Source: an uncultured Eubacterium sp. (lineage in GTDB: Bacteria > Bacillota > Clostridia > Lachnospirales > Lachnospiraceae). Taken from it: a stretch of DNA of 64,000 nucleotides. The notes beneath the pieces are model-generated. The model did not search any database. It was not told the origin of the DNA and saw only the letters and a list, made by a program, of their open reading frames with translations. Position 1 is the first letter of the stretch. Each line of letters starts with the position of its first letter. Positions 43,196-52,233 of this stretch are shown piece after piece. The translations under genes were made by a program, and so were the position numbers. The DNA lies in assembly GCA_910584595.1 (NCBI GenBank), contig CAJUBQ010000014.1:5099-69098 (forward strand), in the 5' to 3' direction.

Positions 43196-43223
43196 ATAAC
43201 ATTTGTATATAAAAAGTGTTATC
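43196..43223 (-). repeat. Inverted site, right copy
   Basis: Reverse complement of the site at 42899-42925 (CATAACA-N15-TGTTATC read on the plus strand), 44 bases before the XRE gene start. Confidence 0.7.
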
Positions 43224-43266
43224 TTTAAAAGCTGAAAAAAGTTCATAAGCAGGATGGAGGAAGGCC

Positions 43267-43602
43267 ATGCGAGAATTGGATTATTCTAAAGTAGGAATGA
43301 GAATTCGGCAGGTTCGAAAGGCAAAAGGCTGGTCTCAGGATGAACTGGCGAAAAAATGCGGCATTAGTATGTCATTTCTGGGGCACATTGAGCGAGGAAC
43401 CCGTATTATGAGTCTGGATACGTTTGTTAATATATGTGCGGCATTAGGAACAGATGCGGACGAGTTGTTATGGGGCATTGTACACCCGACGGATGCTCAT
43501 CTGGTGGATATGTGGAGACAGCCGCAAAACAGGCAAGCGGATAATTATGCTATCTATGTAAGAATTATGAAATCTGTAGCTGAGATTATGAATGAAGCAT
43601 GA
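43267..43602 (+). CDS. XRE-family helix-turn-helix regulator
   Basis: 111 residues with a Cro/CI-type HTH (residues ~10-65: IRQVRKAKGWSQDELAKKCG, then ISMSFLGHIERGTRIMSLDT) and a short C-terminal tail. First gene of the glycan operon; its stop overlaps the next start (ATGA). A likely local regulator of the operon. GGAGGAAGG precedes its ATG. Confidence 0.92.
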   Translation: MRELDYSKVGMRIRQVRKAKGWSQDELAKKCGISMSFLGHIERGTRIMSLDTFVNICAALGTDADELLWGIVHPTDAHLVDMWRQPQNRQADNYAIYVRIMKSVAEIMNEA

Positions 43603-44759
43603 ATAAAACAAAAGAAAAAAAAGTACTTATTCTGGCATCGGTAGCTTCTATGATAGCTCAGTTTAATATACCCAATATTCAGTTGCTGCAGGAGATGGGA
43701 TATAAGGTTCATGTGGCATGTAATTTTAAAGAAGGAAATACATGCGACGCCAATGATATCAAAAAGCTTGAGGAAATGCTGCAAAAAATGAATGTGAAGT
43801 ATCATGCATTCGATTGTCCAAGAAATATCTATCATGTGCGAAAATGTTTGAAAGCCTATCGGCAATTATGGGAGCTTATCGGCAGGCAGCATTTTGCCTG
43901 GATACATTGTCATTCTCCTGCAGGCGGAGCGCTGGCAAGGGTAGCTGCTCATTTTAGAAAAATTCCGGTTATTTATACGGCGCATGGGTTTCATTTTTAT
44001 CGTGGAGCGCCATGGAAAAACTGGCTGCTTTATTATTCTGCAGAGGCATTGCTGGCATATTGGACGGATGTATTGATTACTGTCAATCAAGAAGATTATA
44101 AATTTGCAAAGAACCATCTTAAGGCAGGAAAGATCTATGATATTCCGGGAGTTGGGGTTGATACGAGTTGGTTTGCACAACAACAGGTTTGCAGCAGAGA
44201 AGAATTTTGCAGGAAATATCAGATTCCAAAAGAAGCTTTTGTTTTACTGTCGGTAGGAGAACTTAGCATAAGAAAAAATCATTTATTTGTGCTGGATGCA
44301 TTGGCGGCGCTTAGAAGAAAAGATGTGTATTATATGATCTGCGGACAGGGGCCGATGAAAGAGAAGCTAAGACATCGCGCAAAGCGGCTTGGCGTCTGGG
44401 AGCAGGTTCGCATGACAGGGTTTCAGGAGAATGTCATAGAAATGTATAGGAATGCTGATGTTTTTGTATTTCCATCGATGCAGGAAGGGATGCCGGTCGC
44501 TTTAATCGAAGCGATGGCGGCAGGAATGCCCTGTGCAGCTTCCAATATCAGAGGCAACAAAGAGCTGCTTGCGGATCAACAGCTTTTTTCACTGAAACAG
44601 CCAAAACAGCTTTGCCAGCTCTTAACAGCGTTATTAGATCATAGACAGCTGAGAGAGGACTGTAAAAAATATAATCAGGAAAAAGTCAGAGGCTATGATC
44701 TGACAGTTGTACAGATAAGAATGAAAAAAATATACCGGAATATGGAACGTGACTGGTAA
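43599..44759 (+). CDS. Glycosyltransferase family 4 protein
   Basis: 386-residue GT-B enzyme. The N-terminal domain begins KKVLILASVASMIAQFNIPN and includes HCHSPAGGALARVAA and IYTAHGFHFYRGAP; the C-terminal donor domain has LLSVGELSIRKNH, FVFPSMQEGMPVALIEAMAAG (E-x7-E) and SNIRGNKEL. Similar to enzymes that add the second sugar to undecaprenyl-linked glycans (EpsD/CapM-like). Overlaps the XRE gene by 4 bases. Confidence 0.94.
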   Translation: MNKTKEKKVLILASVASMIAQFNIPNIQLLQEMGYKVHVACNFKEGNTCDANDIKKLEEMLQKMNVKYHAFDCPRNIYHVRKCLKAYRQLWELIGRQHFAWIHCHSPAGGALARVAAHFRKIPVIYTAHGFHFYRGAPWKNWLLYYSAEALLAYWTDVLITVNQEDYKFAKNHLKAGKIYDIPGVGVDTSWFAQQQVCSREEFCRKYQIPKEAFVLLSVGELSIRKNHLFVLDALAALRRKDVYYMICGQGPMKEKLRHRAKRLGVWEQVRMTGFQENVIEMYRNADVFVFPSMQEGMPVALIEAMAAGMPCAASNIRGNKELLADQQLFSLKQPKQLCQLLTALLDHRQLREDCKKYNQEKVRGYDLTVVQIRMKKIYRNMERDW

Positions 44760-44775
44760 GCAGGGGAGAGCAGGG

Positions 44776-45636
44776 ATGTCAGTAATTTCCGTTTTAATGG
44801 GAATCTACAATGAAAATAACAGGAAACATGTTGCATATGCGATTGAATCGATTTTAAATCAAACGTTTCGTGATTTTGAGTTCATTATTTGTGACGACGG
44901 ATCGGAGATGGGATTTTATCAATGGCTGAAAAAGTACTGCAGAAAGGATTCCAGAATTTTATTGCTTCGCAATGAGCAAAATCGCGGACTTGCAGCAACA
45001 TTAAATTATTGTTTGCGACATGCCGGCGGAAGTTATATTGCACGTATGGATGCAGATGATATCAGTGAAAAAGAGCGGTTTGCCAGACAGATTGCTTTTT
45101 TGGAATCACATCCGGAGTATGCGATGGTTGGATGCAGTGTAAGGATGATCGGGCGTAAAGGCGTATGGGGAATCCGTCAGATGGAAGAAATGCCAAAGAA
45201 AGAATCGTTTTTAAATACATCGCCTTTTGTCCATCCTGCAGTTATGATCCGGCGGGATGTAATGAAAGCTCTGGGAAGCTATTCTGAAAAAAAATGGGCA
45301 TTGCGTGCCGAAGATTATGAGTTATTTATGCGTTTTTATGCATCAGGATATAAAGGTTATAATATTCAGGAAATATTGCTGAATTACAGAGAAGAAAAAG
45401 ATTCGTATAAAAAGAGGAAATATCGATACAGAATCCATGAATGTATCGTAAGGTATCGTGGGTTTCGTTTACTTGGGTTGCTTAAGGGAAATTATCGTTG
45501 TGTCATAAAACCGCTGATGGTTGGTTTGATACCATCCGTGATGATGGAAAGGATAAGAAGGCAAAGGTATGGGATGAAAAGTGGAGGAAAAGGCGGTTAT
45601 TATGATAAAAGTGTCAGTCGTTGTTCCCGTTTATAA
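44776..45636 (+). CDS. Glycosyltransferase family 2 protein
   Basis: 286-residue GT-A enzyme: ISVLMGIYNENNRKHVAYAI at the start, IICDDGSEMG, and the metal-binding ARMDADDIS. Start at ATG 44776 after AGGGGAGAG; a frame from GTG 44749 overlaps the previous gene. The next gene begins inside its last 35 bases. Donor sugar unknown. Confidence 0.92.
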   Translation: MSVISVLMGIYNENNRKHVAYAIESILNQTFRDFEFIICDDGSEMGFYQWLKKYCRKDSRILLLRNEQNRGLAATLNYCLRHAGGSYIARMDADDISEKERFARQIAFLESHPEYAMVGCSVRMIGRKGVWGIRQMEEMPKKESFLNTSPFVHPAVMIRRDVMKALGSYSEKKWALRAEDYELFMRFYASGYKGYNIQEILLNYREEKDSYKKRKYRYRIHECIVRYRGFRLLGLLKGNYRCVIKPLMVGLIPSVMMERIRRQRYGMKSGGKGGYYDKSVSRCSRL

Positions 45637-46693
45637 TGCAGCTGCCTATCTGGAAGAATGTATGAACAGCCTGGTGCAGCAGACGTTAAGAGATATAGAG
45701 ATCATTTGTGTCAATGATGGTTCCACCGATGACTCACTGGAACTATTAAAAAAATATCAGACAAAAGACAGTCGTATAAAGATTATCAGCAAAACGAATA
45801 CCGGATATGGACATACCGTAAATGTTGGTTTGGAGACGGCAGCAGGTAAATATATTGGTATCGTAGAGCCGGATGATTTTATTCGTAAAACGATGTATGA
45901 GCGTTTATATCAAATTGCAGAAAAATTAGATCTGGATATGGTCAAGGCGGATTTTTATCAATTTCACGGAGAAAAAAATAAGAAAAAGCTGGAGTATCGG
46001 CATTTGTCAAAAAATAAAAGCTTGTACGGAAAAGTATGGAACCCGAAAGAAAATACAGATGTATTTCTGCTTCTTATGAATACATGGACAGGGATTTATA
46101 AAAGGGAGTTTTTAAATAAGCATCATATCCGGCATCATGAATCAGAGGGCGCGTCGTTTCAGGATTTGGGATTTTGGTTTCAGAGCTTTTGTTTTGCAAA
46201 GCGTGTGTATTTTTTAAATGAGCCGTTTTACATGTATCGAAGTGATAATCCGAAATCTTCTGTTCATAATCGTGAAAAGGTATCTGCTATTTGCAGGGAG
46301 TATGAATTTATGTATTCATTTCTGGAACAGCATCCAAAATTAAAAAAGCGATATATCAATATTTATTCATGGAAAAGGTTTCATGATTACCAATTTGCGC
46401 TCAATCGAATGGGAAAGGAATACAGACAGGAGTTTGTTCAAAGATTCAGACAGGATTTTATAGAAGCGGAAAAGAAAGGGGAATTGTCTGATGCGTATTT
46501 TCACAGAGGTGATTGGCGAATGCTCCATCAAATGATGAATACACCGCAAAAGTTTTTGTCGCTGTTTTGGTGGAATAACAGCTGGTACAAAGTGAGGTAT
46601 TATAAAGAACAATACGGAACAAAAGAAACAGTCGTCAAAGTTATGAAAAAACTATTTGGGATACTGCCGTATGGAAAGAAGCAGGGAAGGTGA
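45602..46693 (+). CDS. Glycosyltransferase family 2 protein
   Basis: 363 residues. GT-A domain with VSVVVPVYNAAAYLEECMNS, IICVNDGSTDDSLELL and the metal site VEPDDF, then a C-terminal helical extension of ~150 residues (MYSFLEQHPKLKKRYINIYS) often seen in capsule transferases. The ATG 45602 follows AAGGCGG; a GTG 21 bases upstream is the alternative. It overlaps the preceding transferase gene and is followed directly by the exporter genes. Confidence 0.92.
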   Translation: MIKVSVVVPVYNAAAYLEECMNSLVQQTLRDIEIICVNDGSTDDSLELLKKYQTKDSRIKIISKTNTGYGHTVNVGLETAAGKYIGIVEPDDFIRKTMYERLYQIAEKLDLDMVKADFYQFHGEKNKKKLEYRHLSKNKSLYGKVWNPKENTDVFLLLMNTWTGIYKREFLNKHHIRHHESEGASFQDLGFWFQSFCFAKRVYFLNEPFYMYRSDNPKSSVHNREKVSAICREYEFMYSFLEQHPKLKKRYINIYSWKRFHDYQFALNRMGKEYRQEFVQRFRQDFIEAEKKGELSDAYFHRGDWRMLHQMMNTPQKFLSLFWWNNSWYKVRYYKEQYGTKETVVKVMKKLFGILPYGKKQGR

Positions 46694-46698
46694 AGCAG

Positions 46699-47499
46699 AT
46701 GATAAAAAGCATGGGATATATTCTGCGGGAACATGGGCGGCACATCCGGCTTTTGGTAAAAATGGCGTTTATGAATATGGATAAGCAGACAGTCCGATCC
46801 AGTCTTGGGATGTTTTGGACCTATTTTCATGACATTATCTATATTCTTGTTTTTATTGCGTTTCGTATGCTGATGGCAGGAAATGGTACGATGATGGGAA
46901 TGAACAGCATTGTATATATGATGACAGGGATGATTCCGTGGTTTTTTATCAATGACGTACTTTCTCAGGGAAGTATGGCGATTCGAAGTAATAAAGGCAT
47001 TGTACAAAGCATTCGGTTTCCGGTTCCTATATTGCCTGCGGTTGAGGTGCTAAGCATTTTTTTGAAACGTATTTTTTCTTTTGCCATGCTGTTTGCGGTT
47101 GTAGTGGCATTTGGATATATCCGCTATTTTCATCTGCTTTTGTTTGCTTATTATGTGCTGTGTGCGCTGATTCTGTCCATCGCTATGAATCTGACGATCG
47201 CCGCTTTGGTAGCAGTATCAGATGATTTCAGACAATTATATGATGCGTTCCTTCGAATACTAATTTATACAATGCCGATTTTATGGGATTTTTCACGGGT
47301 AAAATCGCTCAGTATCAATATCCTGCTGCGTATCAATCCTATGGTTTATGTGATTAAAGGATTTCGGGATGCTTTTGTGTCCGGACCGACACAGGCAGTT
47401 GGATACACGATCTATTTTTGGGCGTGTGTTTTTATACTTTTTCTGACAGGCAGTTATATTCAGGACAGACTGAAAAAATATTATGCTGATTTTGTATAG
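46699..47499 (+). CDS. ABC-2 type polysaccharide exporter permease (Wzm/TagG-like)
   Basis: 266 residues with six hydrophobic segments and the ABC-2 layout: an N-terminal amphipathic part (LVKMAFMNMDKQTVRSSLGM), GMIPWFFINDVLSQGS, then LRINPMVYVIKGFRDAFVSG before the last helix. It exports a lipid-linked polymer together with the ATPase encoded next, as Wzm-Wzt or TagGH do. ATG 46699 follows AAGGTGA. Confidence 0.92.
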   Translation: MIKSMGYILREHGRHIRLLVKMAFMNMDKQTVRSSLGMFWTYFHDIIYILVFIAFRMLMAGNGTMMGMNSIVYMMTGMIPWFFINDVLSQGSMAIRSNKGIVQSIRFPVPILPAVEVLSIFLKRIFSFAMLFAVVVAFGYIRYFHLLLFAYYVLCALILSIAMNLTIAALVAVSDDFRQLYDAFLRILIYTMPILWDFSRVKSLSINILLRINPMVYVIKGFRDAFVSGPTQAVGYTIYFWACVFILFLTGSYIQDRLKKYYADFV

Positions 47500-47530
47500 A
47501 GTGCGAAAGAAACAGGAGAAAAACAATGTT

Positions 47531-48262
47531 ATGGAAAAAATGATCGTTGTGAATAATCTGTCTAAATATTTTTATTTTTTTAAAAAGGATTTTCATATTC
47601 TGCAATGGCTGCTGACCAAACAAGGATATCAAAATGAGCGAAAAGTATTGCAGAATATCTCATTTGAGACTGGAAAAGGCGAGATTGTCGGATTGATTGG
47701 CGTCAATGGCGCGGGTAAATCTACATTGATGAAGCTGATCGCCGGAATTACCTATCCGACGAGCGGCGAAATTGAAGTTCATGGAAAGGTTGGTTCTTTG
47801 ATTAATTTATCTGCAGGATTTCATCCGGATTATACCGGCAGAAAAAATATTTATTATAAAGGCACTGTTATGGGAATGTCTAAAAATGAAATTGATGGAA
47901 GGATAGACGATATCTGCAGATTTGTAGATTTGGGAGAGTATTTTGACCAGCCGATACGGATGTATTCCTCAGGGATGGCGGCAAGGCTGGGGTTTGCATT
48001 GGCAGTATATTCAAAACCGGAGATCCTGATTATTGATGAAGCGCTTGCAGTAGGTGATAAAAGTTTTCAGGAAAAATCAAGGCAAAAGGTAATAGAAATG
48101 TTTCGTGAAGGAAAATCAGTGATATTTGCATCCCATTCAGAATCTTTAATTCGGCAATTTTGCAACAGGGTTATTTATTTAAAAGATGGAAGGATTGCCT
48201 ACGATGGGGATGTTGAGGAAGGGCTGTTAAAATATAATGAAGATATCAAAACGAAGCGTTAA
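47531..48262 (+). CDS. ABC polysaccharide exporter ATPase (Wzt/TagH-like)
   Basis: 243 residues. Walker A GVNGAGKST (57-65), signature YSSGMAARLGFALAV and Walker B ILIIDEALAVGD. The length means it lacks the carbohydrate-binding C-terminal domain of long Wzt proteins, so it resembles the short type that does not recognise a capped chain end. Partner of the permease just upstream. Start codon among ATG 47531 or 47540 is not certain. Confidence 0.93.
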   Translation: MEKMIVVNNLSKYFYFFKKDFHILQWLLTKQGYQNERKVLQNISFETGKGEIVGLIGVNGAGKSTLMKLIAGITYPTSGEIEVHGKVGSLINLSAGFHPDYTGRKNIYYKGTVMGMSKNEIDGRIDDICRFVDLGEYFDQPIRMYSSGMAARLGFALAVYSKPEILIIDEALAVGDKSFQEKSRQKVIEMFREGKSVIFASHSESLIRQFCNRVIYLKDGRIAYDGDVEEGLLKYNEDIKTKR

Positions 48263-48824
48263 AAAAAAGGGCGCTGCCAAATGGATGCTATATGCCGTAT
48301 CCATCTATCTGCTGGCATCCTGGGGCGTCAATCAGGTAATCAATCCGCTGATTTATGTAAAGAGCGCCATCATGTATAAAAAACCGCTGAACATTTCCGA
48401 TCGTGATGGGGATATTCTGATTGCGTTTGAGGAAGAGGACAGTCAGGAGGATGGTCAGGAAAACAGTCAGAACAGTCAGATAGAAGAGAACTTTTTATCC
48501 TTTTGTATCGTAGAATCTGACAAGTATTCTTTTGATCTGCGGATAACAGGATATTCTGAGGATGAAGCAGCACAGGAAAGAATCATCCATGTTTTTAAGG
48601 GATGGAATACGCTGGATTTAAGAAAGCTCAAAAAAGACCAATGGAAGAAAATAGCAGTGCCAGAACAAACAGTGGAGCAAAATGGATTATTACTGGAACA
48701 TGCAGAGCTGTCTGAATATCCGAATGTAGATTTGTTTCGAATGCTTTCGGTGTATCTGTCCTTTTTTGCGCTCGTCATATTTTGGGAAGGTATCCGATGG
48801 ATCAAAAGAAAATACGCACAATAA
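48237..48824 (+). CDS. Two-helix membrane protein of unknown family
   Basis: 195 residues: N-terminal membrane helix (about 15-37), an outer acidic segment rich in Glu, Asp, Gln and Ser (around 60-80, EEEDSQEDGQENSQ), a beta-like region with KGWNTLDLRKLKKDQW, then a second helix near 170-187 and a basic tail. No family recognised. Its start overlaps the ATPase gene by 26 bases, so it is translationally coupled to the exporter; possibly an accessory or chain-length factor, which is only a guess. Confidence 0.75.
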   Translation: MKISKRSVKKKGAAKWMLYAVSIYLLASWGVNQVINPLIYVKSAIMYKKPLNISDRDGDILIAFEEEDSQEDGQENSQNSQIEENFLSFCIVESDKYSFDLRITGYSEDEAAQERIIHVFKGWNTLDLRKLKKDQWKKIAVPEQTVEQNGLLLEHAELSEYPNVDLFRMLSVYLSFFALVIFWEGIRWIKRKYAQ

Positions 48825-48848
48825 AAGACAAAAGTTGGAGGAATGGCA

Positions 48849-49808
48849 TTGGAAGCGCTCATCAGTGTTGTAATCATTACTTACAATCAGGAGTTATATA
48901 TTCGTCAGTCGATTGAAAGCGTATGGAAGCAGAAAGTGAATGTTCCGATTGAGATATTGGTTGGCAATGATGCGTCTACGGATCACACAAAAGAGATTTT
49001 GGAGCATATGAAACAAGATCCACAGCTGCATATGCGTATGATTCACCGAGAAAAAAATATAGGAGCAAGCGCAAACTTATATGATTTGCTGAAACGTGCG
49101 AGAGGAAAGTATATTGCTTTTTTAGAAGGCGACGATTACTGGACGGATTGCAATAAGCTGCAAAAACAGATCGATTTTTTGAAAAAACATACAAAATATG
49201 TCGGATGTACCCATGAATGTATGCTGGTTGACGAGAATGGTGTAAGGATGCCCGGACAGTCTTTGGAATGGATCAGCAAAAAGCGGGAGTTTGATATTCG
49301 TACCCATCGCGGGTTTTATCTTGCCGGACAGATGGGGACGTTAATGTGTCGGAATATCTTTCAGGGCAGCGGAGAAAAATATGACATCATTTACAAAGCT
49401 CATCCGATAATTTCGGATAGAACGGTGCAGCTTGCGCTCGTACTAAATGGCCCGTTATACAGAATGAATATGTGTATGGGCGCATATCGCCAATTTGACG
49501 GACAAAAGGGGGAGAATGCGACGTCACGATATTTTACGAGAAATGACCACAGCCATTATGATAATTTTGTTTTGACGTGCGATCTGGAAGCATATACGCA
49601 AACATACATGGGAAAGACCATTCAGTTTTCTTATATGAAAAAAATATTTTTTACGAATGCAGTATGTCAGGCATGCCGTCGCCATTCTTATGAGACGTGC
49701 CGGGATGTAAGAAAGATTTTGCACTATCCGGGAGTCAGGCAGTGGAGTTATCTGTTGTTTCTTCCGAGAGGGATTTTGCGAAAGATCATACAGAAGCTAA
49801 AACGATGA
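48849..49808 (+). CDS. Glycosyltransferase family 2 protein
   Basis: 319 residues. GT-A pattern: LISVVIITYNQELYIRQSIE, ILVGNDASTDHT, and FLEGDDYWTD, the latter typical of a subfamily also seen in the N-terminal half of the protein at 52234. I place the start at TTG 48849, 7 bases after GGAGG; the ATG at 48843 is only one base from that site. Overlaps the aminotransferase gene by 4 bases. Confidence 0.9.
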   Translation: MEALISVVIITYNQELYIRQSIESVWKQKVNVPIEILVGNDASTDHTKEILEHMKQDPQLHMRMIHREKNIGASANLYDLLKRARGKYIAFLEGDDYWTDCNKLQKQIDFLKKHTKYVGCTHECMLVDENGVRMPGQSLEWISKKREFDIRTHRGFYLAGQMGTLMCRNIFQGSGEKYDIIYKAHPIISDRTVQLALVLNGPLYRMNMCMGAYRQFDGQKGENATSRYFTRNDHSHYDNFVLTCDLEAYTQTYMGKTIQFSYMKKIFFTNAVCQACRRHSYETCRDVRKILHYPGVRQWSYLLFLPRGILRKIIQKLKR

Positions 49809-50923
49809 AGGTTGGTATGGAGGTTCGGGTAACAAAGTCATCAATGCCGGATTTTACAGAATATATGAAAGAAATACAGGATCTATGGGATACGGTGTGG
49901 CTGACCAATATGGGAAGCAAGCATCAATTGCTGCAGAAACATTTATCAAAATATTTGAACGTGGAGAAAATCTCGCTTTTTTGTAATGGACATATGGCGC
50001 TGGAGCTCGCGCTGCAGGCGTTTGGTCTGACCGGACAGGTGATTACAACGCCGTTTTCGTTTGCATCGACCACACATGCGATTGTGAGAAATGACCTTAC
50101 TCCGGTATTTTGCGACATCAATGAGGAAGATTATACGATAGATGCAGATAAGATCGAGCAGCTGATTACACCAAAGACGACGGCAATCCTTCCGGTTCAT
50201 GTATATGGAAACATTTGTGACCATGACAAAATTATGGAGATCGCCAAAAAGCATGGGCTGAAAGTGATCTATGATGCCGCACATGCATTTGGCATCGAGA
50301 AAAATGGAGTGAATGTGGCATCTTACGGTGATGCCTCCATGCTGAGTTTTCATGCTACGAAGGTTTTTCATACGATAGAAGGAGGAGCGGTAGTATCTGC
50401 GTATGACTGGCTGCATGAAAAATTATATCAGTTAAAAAATTTTGGCATTAAAAATGAAGAAGTGGTGGATGAGATTGGTGCAAATGCAAAAATGAATGAG
50501 TTTCAGGCGGCTATGGGCTTATGTAATCTACGGCATATTGACAGTGAGATAGCCAGGAGAAAACGCGTAGCAGAGCGATACAGAGAGCATTTGGAGGGAA
50601 TTGCAGGTGTAAAACTGTGCAGGATAAAGGATGATGTAAAATATAATTATGCGTATTTTCCTGTGATTTTTGATAGCGATCGTTTACCGCTGGATCGGGA
50701 TATCATTTTTGAAAAATTAAAGGAACAGCATATATTTACCAGAAAGTATTTTTTTCCTTTAATCAATGAATTTGACTGCTATCGCCCGATTTATCATGCG
50801 GCAAAAACACCTGTGGCAAAAAAGATCGCATCGTCTGTATTGTGCCTGCCTATATTTGCTGATTTGGAATGGAACGAAGTAGATGAAATATGCAGGTTAA
50901 TAAAGGATATGATAGGAAAATGA
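49805..50923 (+). CDS. DegT/DnrJ/EryC1-type sugar aminotransferase (first copy)
   Basis: 372-residue PLP enzyme. Visible: LFCNGHMALELALQAFG (PLP phosphate site), TTPFSFASTTHAI, VIYDAAHAFG, the Schiff-base lysine in SFHATKVFHTIEGGAV, and the GANAKMNEFQAAMG loop. Converts a nucleotide-bound keto sugar to an amino sugar. Start ATG 49805 overlaps the previous stop. It is directly coupled to the ATP-grasp-HAD gene (ATGA overlap), a pattern repeated by the second aminotransferase at 59099. Confidence 0.93.
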   Translation: MKVGMEVRVTKSSMPDFTEYMKEIQDLWDTVWLTNMGSKHQLLQKHLSKYLNVEKISLFCNGHMALELALQAFGLTGQVITTPFSFASTTHAIVRNDLTPVFCDINEEDYTIDADKIEQLITPKTTAILPVHVYGNICDHDKIMEIAKKHGLKVIYDAAHAFGIEKNGVNVASYGDASMLSFHATKVFHTIEGGAVVSAYDWLHEKLYQLKNFGIKNEEVVDEIGANAKMNEFQAAMGLCNLRHIDSEIARRKRVAERYREHLEGIAGVKLCRIKDDVKYNYAYFPVIFDSDRLPLDRDIIFEKLKEQHIFTRKYFFPLINEFDCYRPIYHAAKTPVAKKIASSVLCLPIFADLEWNEVDEICRLIKDMIGK

Positions 50924-52212
50924 AGACAAAAGTAGCAATATTTCCGGCCGGATCGGAAATTGGATTAGAGATTTATCAGGCATTAAAGTATTCGACACAT
51001 TTTGAAGTATATGGATTATCCAGTGTTCCCTGCCATGCGTCTTATGTGTTTTCAAAGGATCATTACATAGAGGGAATCCCTTTTTATACGAGTGAGAACT
51101 TTATAGAAGAAATGAATCGGATCATTGAGACGTATCATATTGCATATATTTATCCTGCATATGATGACGTGCAGCTGTATTTGACACAAGTACAGGATAA
51201 AATCTGTGCAAAGATTGTAACTTCTGATCTGGAAACCGTAAAAATCTGCCGTTCTAAGATATTAACCTACAAGTTTTTTAAAGACTGTGATTTCGTGCCA
51301 AAATATGATTGTGACAGGGAGAAGATTCACGCATTTCCTGTGTTTGTAAAGCCGGATATCGGCCAGGGGGCACAGGGAACAGCATTGGCTTATAACGAAC
51401 AGGATTTGGATTTTCTTGTGAAGAAAAATCCGCATGTGGTGATTTGTGAGTATTTGCCGGGAGAGGAATATACCGTTGATTGTCTGACTGATGATAAGGG
51501 TAAACTGCGGGTGTGCCGTATGCGCAGCCGTGAACGGATACGCAGCGGAATCAGTGTTTCTTCCCAGCTGCTGCCTGTTCCGCAGAGGATCTATGAGATT
51601 GCACAAGAGATGAACCATCGTATGAAATTCTGCGGCGCCTGGTTTTTCCAGATGAAGAACAATCAGGAAGGAGATTTCCGCTTATTGGAGGTTGCTCCAA
51701 GGATTGCCGGCACAATGGGGATGAGCAGGAATACAGGAGTAAATTATCCGCTTCTTACGTTGTATTGCCAGATGGGAATATCGATCGATATGATTGAGAA
51801 CAGCTATGCGATCTCCGTTGACCGCGCGCTTATGAGCAGATATCAGACCGATATCGTTTATGACACGGTATATGTAGATCTGGATGATACTCTGATTATA
51901 GACGGAAAAGTAAATACGACATTAATGCAGTACTTATACCAGACGGTGAATGAGGAAAAGAAAAGAATCCTGTTAACAAAACATCGGAAAGATATAAAAG
52001 CAACACTGGCGGAGAAAAAGATTTCAAGGACGTTATTCGACGAACTGATTCAGATTGCACCGGAAGATGAAAAGAAATACTACATAACAGAAAAAAATGC
52101 TGTTTTTATTGACGATTCGTTTCGTGAGCGAAAGAGTGTGTCAGAATATTGCCAGATACCGGTATTTGACTGCAGCGAAGTAGAAGCGCTGCTGGACTGG
52201 CGAGTGAAATAA
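50920..52212 (+). CDS. ATP-grasp ligase fused to a HAD-like domain
   Basis: 430 residues. Residues ~100-305 form an ATP-grasp module like carbamoyl-phosphate synthase/D-Ala ligase types (FPVFVKPDIGQGAQGTALAY, VICEYLPGEEYTVD, RLLEVAPRIAGTMGMSRNTG). Residues ~312-430 have a HAD-like start VYVDLDDTLI (Asp320, Asp322), ILLTKH and FIDDSF, suggesting an intact phosphatase motif set of a small capless HAD. The N-terminal ~95 residues are a pre-ATP-grasp domain. Combination may join an amino acid or carboxylate to an amino sugar and hydrolyse a phosphate; substrates are inferred from the aminotransferase neighbour. Confidence 0.85.
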   Translation: MKTKVAIFPAGSEIGLEIYQALKYSTHFEVYGLSSVPCHASYVFSKDHYIEGIPFYTSENFIEEMNRIIETYHIAYIYPAYDDVQLYLTQVQDKICAKIVTSDLETVKICRSKILTYKFFKDCDFVPKYDCDREKIHAFPVFVKPDIGQGAQGTALAYNEQDLDFLVKKNPHVVICEYLPGEEYTVDCLTDDKGKLRVCRMRSRERIRSGISVSSQLLPVPQRIYEIAQEMNHRMKFCGAWFFQMKNNQEGDFRLLEVAPRIAGTMGMSRNTGVNYPLLTLYCQMGISIDMIENSYAISVDRALMSRYQTDIVYDTVYVDLDDTLIIDGKVNTTLMQYLYQTVNEEKKRILLTKHRKDIKATLAEKKISRTLFDELIQIAPEDEKKYYITEKNAVFIDDSFRERKSVSEYCQIPVFDCSEVEALLDWRVK

Positions 52213-52233
52213 TAACAGAGAGGGACCAGGATC

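Noticed and set aside
48837..48846. ATG at 48843 as start of the glycosyltransferase
   Set aside because: It lies one base from GGAGG, too close for initiation; TTG 48849 has the normal gap.
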